A stretch of 6,272 nt of DNA from Anaerolineae bacterium. GTDB lineage: Bacteria; Chloroflexota; Anaerolineae; B4-G1; SLSP01. The stretch lies in the NCBI GenBank assembly GCA_021159805.1, contig JAGHDT010000366.1, forward strand, positions 1-6,272, in the 5' to 3' direction. This document shows positions 1 through 5,520 of the stretch, one piece after another (the stretch's first letter is position 1; each line of letters opens with the position of its first letter). The translations under genes were made by a program, and so were the position numbers. The notes beneath the pieces are model-generated. The model saw only the letters and a list, made by a program, of their open reading frames with translations, had not been told where the DNA came from and did no database searches.

Positions 1-440
1 CGTATGTGGTGACCGCAGATGCTTGAGCCATAGGTCAGCCCGGTCTGCTCGTAGTACGCTTCATACGCGGTCTGCATCCAGCCCAAGATGGGCGTAACCT
101 GGGTGTGGGTGAGGATCCAGTCATTGCCCGCGCCTGTATCCAGCGTGTAGTAAACGCTGAGATGCCAGGTGTTGCTTGCCAGTGTGAAAGAGGTGCCCTG
201 GCATTCGTCGAGGGGATTGCTGTCGTTGCCTGTTACGCCGGTATCTGAGCAGGAGGTGGTGGGAGCCGATGGCCCAATCTCCAGTTCGCTATCGACCCAC
301 TCGGATAGTTCTAGTTCAGCTTGTGTCTGTACCTGATCCGGTCCCTGAGCCTGTCCGGCGTTCGCCGGGGTGAAACTCGCCAGGCTTGGGATCAATACGA
401 GGATGACTGCCACTCTTCTGAAGAGTTTTCCCATCTCCAT
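1..440 (-). CDS. Secreted hypothetical protein, N-terminal 146 residues (3' end outside window)
   Basis: An open frame runs from ATG at 440 down to the window edge with no stop. An AAGGAGG Shine-Dalgarno at 447-453 lies 6 nt before this ATG, favouring it over the in-frame ATG at 434 (residue 3). Residues 1-28 form a classic Sec signal peptide: basic KLFRR at 5-9, hydrophobic VAVILVLIPSLASF, and an A-N-A cleavage site near residue 28. The mature part begins with a Gln/Glu-rich stretch (29-55). A Ser/Thr/Asp segment with Cys64 and Cys80 follows, then an aromatic-rich part around W92, Y97-Y98, W108 and W121. It ends with Cys142 and H144-H145. The three cysteines suit an exported protein with disulfides. 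I do not recognise the family and the missing C-terminus could hold the diagnostic domain. Export is fairly sure; function is unknown. Confidence 0.75.
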   Translation of the reverse strand, partial: MEMGKLFRRVAVILVLIPSLASFTPANAGQAQGPDQVQTQAELELSEWVDSELEIGPSAPTTSCSDTGVTGNDSNPLDECQGTSFTLASNTWHLSVYYTLDTGAGNDWILTHTQVTPILGWMQTAYEAYYEQTGLTYGSSICGHHI

Positions 441-576
441 CTCCGACCTCCTTGTATCCATTTGCCTTAGCCACCGTGCGCTATCAAACGAAACCGGAGT
501 CCCCTGCTGCTGTCGGAGCTGAACTTGTGGGTAGTTGTGGTGGGATGGGTTAACGTGTAGGGGACAGTTCTATCTC

Positions 577-606
577 ACTATAGCACAGATTGAGGACGGA
601 TGCGAA
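577..606 (-). promoter_or_regulatory. Weak candidate promoter for the secreted-protein gene
   Basis: On the minus strand TTCGCA (601-606, four of six consensus bases) and TATAGT (577-582, five of six) are separated by 18 bp. Transcription would start near 570 and leave a 5' leader of about 130 nt before the ATG at 440. This is the best -10 in the interval, but the -35 is poor and the leader long, so the call is tentative. Confidence 0.3.
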
Positions 607-631
607 TGGGAAGAGACGGCCGCAAGTCCGA

Positions 632-757
632 AGTCAGCAAGTCAAAAGTCTCGAGTCAGAAGCCAGGGTGCGACGAGGGGGGGGCTTGTAGTCCGTGGCA
701 TCTGCTGCGAAGCCGCCACGATTCATCTGCTGTCCCGAAACCTGAATCACTTATCAG
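632..757 (+). repeat. Repeat copy D: diverged, truncated member of the AGTC-heptad family
   Basis: The left end (632-667) carries AGTC spaced by about 7 bp, ending in a degenerate form of the arm found in copies A and B. The following GACGAGGGG aligns with the TTGAGGGG core. The segment around 700-735, with TGCGAAGCCGCCACGATTC, matches copy A at 3940-3960 (TGCGGAGCTGCCACGATTC). It ends near CCTGAATCACTTATC, which resembles the GAATCGT tract of copy B. No GACT-type right arm is seen before copy C begins, so it looks truncated. Point differences are numerous, so it is the oldest-looking copy. Confidence 0.55.
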
Positions 758-763
758 ATCAAG

Positions 764-911
764 AGTCAAAAGTCTTAAGTCATGGGGGCGTTGATCACCA
801 TTCACAATTCACGATGCAGGTCACCTCAAGAAGCTTCCCTTGATCTCCGAAGCGGAGGCCACGGATTACAGATCACTCCCCTCAACGAACCCAGACTCTT
901 GACTCAAGACT
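764..911 (-). mobile_element. Repeat copy C: full-length MITE-like element, inverted orientation
   Basis: This 148-bp unit has AGTC-heptad arms facing inward at both ends (764-785 and 891-911), the arm plan of copy B. Read on the minus strand it contains TTCGTTGAGGGGAG, the hairpin CTCCG-CTT-CGGAG, and a segment ending in TTGAGGTGACCTG. A GAATTGTGAATGGTGAT tract matches the GAATCGT array of copy B. It lies between the stop of the 954-1421 gene and the upstream region of the secreted-protein gene. No transposase is present. The minus-strand flank beyond the arm (939-954) is also shared with copy A. Mobility is inferred only from the inverted arms and dispersed copies. Confidence 0.6.
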
Positions 912-938
912 TCTGACGATATCCGTCGCAATACACTT

Positions 939-954
939 GTCGCCATCCACCACC
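939..954 (-). repeat. 16-bp outer-flank repeat (copy C side)
   Basis: On the minus strand this reads GGTGGTGGATGGCGAC, identical to 3838-3853. In both places it lies about 20-30 bp outside the AGTC arm and right after a stop codon. Here its first G is also the last base of the TAG stop at 954-956. It may be the real outer boundary of the repeat unit in copies A and C. Confidence 0.6.
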
Positions 955-1421
955 TAGTCCCGCCCCCGCATACTATCAGTTGCCGTCCCCTTCACGACCA
1001 CTTTGAGTTCCCAGGCTGTGATCTGGGCGATGGTGCGGAGGCGGATCTCCCAGCAGGTGGTGAACTCCTTGGGGGTGAGGCGGATGCTGATGCTACTTGG
1101 GTGGAACTGCTGCGCTCGTGCGGTTTCGTCGAAGAGGAGTTCCCAGATTTCCTCGATGACACGGCCGGTGGGGTTGCCCAGGTAGACGCGGTGGCTGTCG
1201 TCGACGTCATCGGCGCCGCCGGTGCCGGCGACTGACCGGTAGGTGGTCTGCACGACGACTTCGCCCAGGGCGTACCGGCTGCGACTACAGCTGATCGCGA
1301 CCGTAGCGACGGTGCCTTCTCGCCGGGTCCAGATGTTGGCGCGGTGGGTCCCGCTTCGCGGGGCGGTGGTTGGGGCATGTTTCGGAGAGCCTCCGGGTGG
1401 CGCCGCATCGAGGCGTGTCAT
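954..1421 (-). CDS. Hypothetical 155-residue protein; possible Y-polymerase little-finger-like fold
   Basis: Third codon positions are strongly G/C and the residue pattern is protein-like, so this frame looks real; overlapping frames are low-complexity. The ATG at 1421 is the only canonical start after the in-frame stop upstream, and no clear Shine-Dalgarno precedes it. Residues 1-30 are Pro/Ala/Gly-rich and probably disordered. From about 32 the chain looks β-rich: RREGTVATVAIS, then EVVVQTTY (54-61), then a Gly/Asp loop (66-76). A helix, VIEEIWELLFDETAR, spans 88-102, followed by strands SSISIRL (109-115), WEIRLRTI and WELKVVVKG (to 145). The order of 32-115 loosely recalls the little-finger domain of DinB/UmuC polymerases, but this is only a pattern impression. 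A LexA-like operator in its promoter fits such a role. It has no polymerase palm residues. A repeat begins at its stop codon. Confidence 0.65.
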   Translation of the reverse strand: MTRLDAAPPGGSPKHAPTTAPRSGTHRANIWTRREGTVATVAISCSRSRYALGEVVVQTTYRSVAGTGGADDVDDSHRVYLGNPTGRVIEEIWELLFDETARAQQFHPSSISIRLTPKEFTTCWEIRLRTIAQITAWELKVVVKGTATDSMRGRD

Positions 1422-1474
1422 GGCGTCTTTGGCGTGGGTGATTGTGAGTCATCCTGGGTTATGATCATACTACA

Positions 1475-1503
1475 AGTATAGAACAGATGTTCTACTCATG
1501 CAA
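1475..1503 (-). promoter_or_regulatory. Promoter of the 155-residue gene
   Basis: On the minus strand TTGCAT (1498-1503) and TATACT (1475-1480) are separated by exactly 17 bp. Transcription would start near 1468, about 47 nt before the ATG at 1421. The -10 is strong and the -35 weak. The whole spacer is occupied by an inverted repeat listed separately, so repression by occlusion is likely. Confidence 0.55.
1479..1494. promoter_or_regulatory. LexA-like operator (GAAC-N4-GTTC inverted repeat)
   Basis: TAGAACAGATGTTCTA is a perfect 7-bp inverted repeat with a 2-bp centre. Its core GAACAGATGTTC fits the GAAC-N4-GTTC pattern of LexA boxes in Gram-positive bacteria (CGAACRNRYGTTYC) except for the outer bases. 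It lies between the -35 and -10 of the minus-strand promoter, the usual place for a repressor site. The symmetry is seen directly; LexA as the binder is inference and another dimeric repressor could bind. Confidence 0.5.
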
Positions 1504-1543
1504 GCGTGAAGCCCCTGCTTTTCTCTGGCGGAGAGAACGTGAC

Positions 1544-1565
1544 AACGCTGGAACGTTTCAGCGTT
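1544..1565. promoter_or_regulatory. 22-bp near-palindrome upstream of the flavodiiron promoter
   Basis: AACGCTG at 1544-1550 pairs with CAGCGTT at 1559-1565, and the eight bases between are themselves palindromic except for one G/T pair. Further AACGT/ACGTT words flank it at about 1536 and 1569. It ends 7 bp before the -35 hexamer, so it covers roughly -42 to -63, a usual site for an activator. The regulator cannot be named from the sequence. Confidence 0.45.
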
Positions 1566-1571
1566 CTGACG

Positions 1572-1600
1572 TTGAGGTTTTGATGGTTACAGACTATACT
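1572..1600 (+). promoter_or_regulatory. Promoter of the flavodiiron operon
   Basis: TTGAGG (1572-1577) and TATACT (1595-1600) are separated by exactly 17 bp. Transcription would begin near 1607, giving a leader of about 64 nt before the ATG at 1671. The -10 is one base off consensus. Confidence 0.55.
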
Positions 1601-1670
1601 GATAGTGGAATAGTCGATGCAGAGCGTGTGGTGAGTGACTCTGCCCAATGGTTGCGAAAGGAGAGACGAA

Positions 1671-2849
1671 ATGCGAAAACGGACGATCACCAATGGTGTT
1701 GTCTGGCTGGGGGCTGTAGATTGGGATAGACGCCTGTTTGACTCGCTTATCCCGCTACCTGACGGGACAAGCTACAATGCTTATCTGGTTGAAGGGAGCG
1801 AGAAGACGGCGCTCATAGATACCGTCGATCCTGAGATGGCGGGGATGTTGCTGTCTCAGCTGGAAAGTGTGGAGACGATTGACTATGTGATTGCGCAGCA
1901 CGCGGAGCAGGATCACTCCGGGACTATCCCGCAGATCCTGGAACGGTACCCTCAGGCGCAGGTTCTGGCAACACCCAAGGGTAAGGCGATGCTGGTGGAT
2001 CTCCTGCGCATTCCTGAGGAGCGCGTGACCGGCGTCGCGGATGGTGAGGTGTTGTCGCTGGGGGGCAAGACGCTGGAGTTCCTGTACACGCCGTGGGTGC
2101 ATTGGCCGGAGACGATGTCGACGTACCTGCGCGAGGACAGGATTCTGTTCAGCTGTGATTTTTTCGGCTCGCATCTGGCGACATCCGATCTATATGTGAC
2201 GGACCAGGGCCTTGTCTACGAGGCGGCCAAGCGCTACTACGCCGAGATCATGATGCCCTTCCGCGCCATCATCCGGAAGAACCTGGTGAAGATCAAGGCA
2301 TACGAGATCGGCATAATCGCGCCCAGCCACGGCCCCATCTACGACAAGCCCGCGTTCATCGTCGAGGCCTACGAGGACTGGGTCACGGCGGAGCCGAAGA
2401 ACAGCGTGGTGGTTCCGTACATCTCGATGCATGGCAGCACCCGGGCTATGGTCGCGTACCTGGTGAGTGCGCTGGCTGCCAACGGCGTGACGGTGCATCA
2501 GTTCGATCTGGCGGTGACGGACATCGGGAAGCTGGCGATAGCCCTTGTCGACGCCGCTACTCTTGTGGTGGGGACGCCCACGGTCCACGTCGGCCCGCAC
2601 CCGCTGGTCGCTAACGCAGCGTACCTGGCCAACGCGCTGCGCCCCAAGCTGAAGTTCGCCTCGATCATCGGCTCGTATGGTTGGAGCAGCAAGGCAATCG
2701 AGCGGATCGCAGGACAGATCCCCAACCTGAAGGTCGAGATTCTGGATCCGGTGATGTGCAAGGGGTATCCGCGCGCGGCCGATTTCGAGGCGCTGGACCG
2801 GCTGGCGGCGGAGATCGCGGCCAAGCATCGGGAGCTGGGTCTGGCGTAG
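1671..2849 (+). CDS. fprA: Flavodiiron protein (FprA-type NO/O2 reductase)
   Basis: This cytoplasmic flavodiiron protein is predicted to reduce O2 to water and/or NO to N2O with electrons from rubredoxin or a similar donor. The 392 residues match the two-domain core length of the family. The N-terminal metallo-β-lactamase-like domain (about 1-245) carries the complete diiron ligand set: H77-A-E79-Q-D81-H82, H144, D163 and H220. The flavodoxin-like domain (about 246-385) has the FMN-phosphate loop SMHGST (252-257) and further flavin-loop candidates GTPT (301-304) and GSYGW (334-338). There is no fused rubredoxin or flavin reductase domain. ATG 1671 is chosen over the in-frame upstream TTG at 1635 because AAAGGAG at 1657-1663 lies 7 nt before it and family members begin about here. 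It is followed after 25 nt by an unrecognised gene, probably in one operon. O2 versus NO preference cannot be read from sequence. Confidence 0.95.
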   Translation: MRKRTITNGVVWLGAVDWDRRLFDSLIPLPDGTSYNAYLVEGSEKTALIDTVDPEMAGMLLSQLESVETIDYVIAQHAEQDHSGTIPQILERYPQAQVLATPKGKAMLVDLLRIPEERVTGVADGEVLSLGGKTLEFLYTPWVHWPETMSTYLREDRILFSCDFFGSHLATSDLYVTDQGLVYEAAKRYYAEIMMPFRAIIRKNLVKIKAYEIGIIAPSHGPIYDKPAFIVEAYEDWVTAEPKNSVVVPYISMHGSTRAMVAYLVSALAANGVTVHQFDLAVTDIGKLAIALVDAATLVVGTPTVHVGPHPLVANAAYLANALRPKLKFASIIGSYGWSSKAIERIAGQIPNLKVEILDPVMCKGYPRAADFEALDRLAAEIAAKHRELGLA

Positions 2850-2874
2850 CGCTCCTGTGAAGAGGGGCCGATGC

Positions 2875-3831
2875 GTGATCGACACCACATATCTGTACAA
2901 GGGACTGTGTGCGTTGGCGCGCGCGGAGATCGCTAATGCCATGGCCGGGCATCTGGGTGCCGCCGTAATTGCCGGCAGCTTCTTCCTGGAGCAACATCCG
3001 GAGCTCGATGGCAGTGTTCACGCCGCGATCGAGGGGGAGCTGGATCGCATCATCGGCGGCGAGGAGTCGCTGTGGTTCGATGCGGAGAAATCGGGGATCA
3101 CAATCCCGGAGCTGTTCGCCCCGTTCCCCAAGGCACGGCGACAGAGCGATGGGACTGCAGTGCTCGCGGAGGCGCTGGCTGCCAACATCGACGCGACGCG
3201 GCAGTCGGGGCACAACGTGATCTTTGCTGCCCTCGCGATCAAGGCGTTGGCGGGACAGCCGGCGGTTGCCACGCCGGAGATGGTGGCGGGCATCCGCGCG
3301 CTGATCGCGAAGTTCGACGGTGCGATTCCGGGCCGCGGGTACTACGGCGCCAAGACCGGCTGGATCACCGGCGACCGGGTGCCGCTGCCGGCCGGCGACG
3401 ATCTGCCGCCGTATGCGTCGGAGCAAAGCTTGGTAACGGCGGTGATGGGCGAGCTGATCAACTCCGCGACGGTGCGGCGCCGGGGATTCGGCGGGCTGCA
3501 TCACATCATCAACCACGCCGCGGCCCTTGTCGAGCTGTCGCGTCACGGGTACGGTGAACTGGCGCGCCGCGGTTTCGCGGCCCACCGCCAGCATGTTCTG
3601 CTGTGGCGGTCGCTGCCCGATCTCAAGGATGAGCTGGGCACGCTCACCCCGGCTGCCCACGATCCCCGGACGCCGGCCTACTGGCGTCACAGTAGCGCGC
3701 CTACCCCCTGGTCCGCTCGCCTTACGCACCGGGTCAAGACCCTCTACGGTTTCTTCACCCTCGCGCCTTTGATCGAAGACCGCGCCAGGCGTGACCAGGC
3801 CGAGGCGGCGTTGAGGTACTTGATGGGGTAG
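2875..3831 (+). CDS. Unrecognised His-rich, mostly helical protein in operon with the flavodiiron gene
   Basis: A GTG start at 2875 is preferred because GAGGGG lies 7-8 nt upstream; an in-frame GTG at 2857 has no visible ribosome site, and the first in-frame ATG is at 2941. The product is 318 residues, has no signal peptide or clear membrane segment, and reads as helix after helix. Histidines are common, the most striking being GGLHHIINH (206-214) followed by H224, H237 and H240. A second conserved-looking stretch is SGHNVIFAALAIKAL (111-125), and GRGYYGAKTGW (153-163) may be a loop. The histidine grouping could bind a metal or cofactor, but I see no named motif. The 25-nt gap after the flavodiiron gene, same strand and no promoter between, argues for co-transcription and perhaps a shared role. 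I do not recognise the family. Confidence 0.8.
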   Translation: MIDTTYLYKGLCALARAEIANAMAGHLGAAVIAGSFFLEQHPELDGSVHAAIEGELDRIIGGEESLWFDAEKSGITIPELFAPFPKARRQSDGTAVLAEALAANIDATRQSGHNVIFAALAIKALAGQPAVATPEMVAGIRALIAKFDGAIPGRGYYGAKTGWITGDRVPLPAGDDLPPYASEQSLVTAVMGELINSATVRRRGFGGLHHIINHAAALVELSRHGYGELARRGFAAHRQHVLLWRSLPDLKDELGTLTPAAHDPRTPAYWRHSSAPTPWSARLTHRVKTLYGFFTLAPLIEDRARRDQAEAALRYLMG

Positions 3832-3837
3832 AGATTC

Positions 3838-3853
3838 GGTGGTGGATGGCGAC
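3838..3853 (+). repeat. 16-bp outer-flank repeat (copy A side)
   Basis: GGTGGTGGATGGCGAC is identical to the minus-strand sequence at 939-954. It starts 7 bp after the TAG stop of the upstream gene and about 20 bp before the AGTC arm of copy A. Confidence 0.6.
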
Positions 3854-3872
3854 TGGTGAATCGCGAGCAGGT

Positions 3873-4031
3873 AGTCGAGAGTCTTGAGTCAAGAGTCATG
3901 GTTCGTTGAGGGGAGCACTACGCAATGAGTGACCTCCGCTGCGGAGCTGCCACGATTCACGATTCATCCGTTGTCTTGTGGGGGGCTGCGGAAATCAAGA
4001 GAACCTTCTCGAGGTGACCCGAATCTCGAAC
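3873..4031 (+). repeat. Repeat copy A: member lacking its right arm
   Basis: The left arm (3873-3901) has AGTC repeated every 7 bp. From 3869 to 3946 it matches copy B (4032-4109) at 75 of 78 positions, without gaps and perfectly over the last 53. After that the copies diverge: A has an extra segment with CACGATTCACGATTCATCC between two CTGCGGA words (3939 and 3985). It then has AATCAAGAGAACCTTCTC and GAGGTGACC, which copy C also keeps. No inverted right arm follows; the left flank of copy B starts instead. It lies immediately downstream of the 318-residue protein gene. Confidence 0.65.
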
Positions 4032-4035
4032 AGGT

Positions 4036-4184
4036 AGTCAAAAGTCTTGAGTCAAAAGTCATGGTTCGTTGAGGGGAGCACTACGCAATGAGTGACCTCC
4101 GCTGCGGAGGTGACCTGAATCGTGAATCGTGAATGGTGAATCGTGATAAGTGCAGCCATGACTCTTGACTCAAGACTCAAGACT
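4036..4184 (+). mobile_element. Repeat copy B: full-length MITE-like element with terminal inverted repeats
   Basis: The unit is 149 bp with 29-bp terminal inverted repeats (4036-4064 and 4156-4184) matching at 25 of 29 positions. Both arms are AGTC-N3 heptads. The inside holds TTCGTTGAGGGGAGCAC, then a perfect hairpin ACCTCCGC-T-GCGGAGGT at about 4095-4111, and a tandem GAATCGT array. The right arm runs into the MFS gene and supplies its stop codon (4177-4179). No open frame or transposase lies inside, so any mobility would need an enzyme from elsewhere. Alternative views are a terminator-like structure shared by convergent genes or a repetitive extragenic palindrome family. Confidence 0.65.
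4117..4144 (+). repeat. Tandem heptamer array, four GAATCGT units
   Basis: Units at 4117, 4124, 4131 and 4138 read GAATCGT, GAATCGT, GAATGGT and GAATCGT, followed by a partial GAT. The same word recurs in degenerate form within copies C and A. The 7-bp period equals that of the AGTC arms. Confidence 0.8.
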
Positions 4185-5478
4185 CCAGATTTCCCTCCGC
4201 CTCCGCCGCCTCCGCGACCCTGAACCGCCAGAAGAGCACCATTGCCACGACGTGGATGCCGCCAGTGATGAAAAAGACCCCGCGGATTCCGATCCGGTCG
4301 GCCAGTGCGCTGCCGAGCATCGGGGCTAGGAAGATCATCAGGCTGGCCAGCATTGTGTTGACGGCGAAGAAGGTGGGACGGCGATCGTCCGGGCAGACGG
4401 CGAAGAGGATGTCGAAAGTCGATAGGTTCATCCCGGTGATGAAGAGCCCCTGGATGATGGCGATTGCGGGAAGCCATGTTTGGCCCGGGATGAACGCGGT
4501 GAGCACCGGCGTGAACCCTACCCCCAAAGTGCAGACCAGGAGTGGGATGACGTGCCCTCTGCGTTGGACGACCCTGCCCCACAGGAAATAGCCGACAATC
4601 ATAGCCAGTTGGCTGGCGGTGGCCCGCCAGCCGATCCAGAGGTCCGAGGTGTTGAGCTCGCGGATCCAGTAGATGCTGTAGAGCGCGACCGGCAGGTTTA
4701 GCGCCAGGCGCAGGACGCTGATGGTCAGTTCGTAGCGCAGAAACGCCGGCACTCTGATGCTTTGCCAATAGGCGCTGAGCTGCGCTTGGATCGATTTCGT
4801 CCGGCGTTTCTGTCGGGTGACCTGAACGTTCTCCGGAATACGTATCTTGCCCCAGAAGACCATGCCGGTGGCTCCTCCGAGGAACGAGATGATGAAGACG
4901 ATCTGGTAGTTGAGTGGGAACGCTATCGTGTCCAACATAGTGCCGAAGAGCGCGCCGGCGAGGGCGGTGGTGATGCCCATAACGGTCCAGCGCATGCCGT
5001 TGACGCTGGCGCGGCGGCGCGCAGGGATGACCTCGGCGACGACGGCCATCCACGAGGATTCCAGCATAGCATTGGTGATCGCCTTAACGGTCCAGAGAAA
5101 GATGATAACCTCGATAAGATGTTCGTGCACGAAAGAGGGCAGCAATGCCACCAGCAGAATCGACCCGCGGTGAAAGAGACGGACGATGTTGGTCAGCCGG
5201 ACGAGGTCGCGCTGCTTCTGGATGAAGGCCCCGGAGGGGAGCGACGAGATCACCATCACGATGGCCGGCAGCGATGTCAGCAAGCTGGTTTGGAGTGTGG
5301 TAGCGCCCAGACGGACCAGGAAGACGGCGAGGAAGCTGAAGATGCCGCCCATCATCAGCCCCTGGACGGCCGTGTCCAGAGTCAGGTAGAGGATGTTGCG
5401 GTTGACGGCGGAGAGTTGGGCCGGCCTAAGCCAGCGTGTTTGTGTCTGTATGAATCGCTTGCCATCAGCGAGCTGCAT
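4177..5478 (-). CDS. Major facilitator superfamily (MFS) transporter
   Basis: The 433-residue product has the length and hydrophobic periodicity of a 12-helix MFS carrier of the inner membrane. Helices can be traced at about 35-55, 62-85, 104-120, 121-140, 162-182 and 192-212. A basic central loop (213-245, with QKRRTKS) follows, then helices at about 248-272, 285-303, 308-330, 335-360, 370-392 and 398-417. Loop 2-3 has GAFIQKQRDLVRL (83-95), a degenerate form of motif A, echoed by ADRIGIRG at 393-400. ATG 5478 has GAGGTGA 7 nt upstream. No substrate motif is clear; an efflux-type role is possible but unsupported, and no linked enzyme hints at a substrate. The last residues, AEAAEAEGNLES, end inside the right arm of repeat B, so the final two codons and stop come from the repeat. 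Confidence 0.88.
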   Translation of the reverse strand: MQLADGKRFIQTQTRWLRPAQLSAVNRNILYLTLDTAVQGLMMGGIFSFLAVFLVRLGATTLQTSLLTSLPAIVMVISSLPSGAFIQKQRDLVRLTNIVRLFHRGSILLVALLPSFVHEHLIEVIIFLWTVKAITNAMLESSWMAVVAEVIPARRRASVNGMRWTVMGITTALAGALFGTMLDTIAFPLNYQIVFIISFLGGATGMVFWGKIRIPENVQVTRQKRRTKSIQAQLSAYWQSIRVPAFLRYELTISVLRLALNLPVALYSIYWIRELNTSDLWIGWRATASQLAMIVGYFLWGRVVQRRGHVIPLLVCTLGVGFTPVLTAFIPGQTWLPAIAIIQGLFITGMNLSTFDILFAVCPDDRRPTFFAVNTMLASLMIFLAPMLGSALADRIGIRGVFFITGGIHVVAMVLFWRFRVAEAAEAEGNLES

Positions 5479-5520
5479 CAGTTGATCACCTCGTCACCTT
5501 GTCGGGACCAGGCCCGGGAG

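Noticed and set aside
572..585. CTCACTATAG resembling the end of a T7 phage promoter
   Set aside because: Only the last ten bases match; the upstream part is different and no phage context exists. It is better read as a minus-strand TATAGT -10.
535..843. Open frames of 102 and 64 residues on the plus strand
   Set aside because: They run through repeat copies D and C, are rich in Ser/His from AGTC and GATTCA words, have no ribosome site, and match no recognisable protein pattern.
992..1408. Alternative minus-strand frame of 138 residues over the small unknown gene
   Set aside because: Low-complexity Ala/Pro/Ser composition; the 954-1421 frame has better codon usage and alternating strand/helix pattern.
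1487..1729. Plus-strand frame of 80 residues overlapping the fprA leader
   Set aside because: It spans the palindrome and the promoter, runs into the flavodiiron gene in a different frame and has no domain.
2857..2874. GTG at 2857 as the start of the His-rich protein
   Set aside because: No Shine-Dalgarno precedes it, whereas GAGGGG lies at proper spacing before the in-frame GTG at 2875; the earlier start is not excluded.
2665..3729. Long minus-strand frame of 354 residues opposite the flavodiiron/unknown pair
   Set aside because: It is antisense to two well-supported genes, very Arg/Pro-rich as expected for the complement of GC-rich coding DNA, and has no ribosome site or domain.
3873..4184. 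CRISPR array suggested by regularly spaced repeats
   Set aside because: Only two long copies with non-uniform spacing and internal inverted arms, no repeat-spacer alternation and no cas genes.
4052..5053. Minus-strand frame of 333 residues overlapping the MFS gene in another frame
   Set aside because: Pro/Arg/His-rich shadow frame that runs on into the repeat region with a poly-Gly stretch; no motifs.
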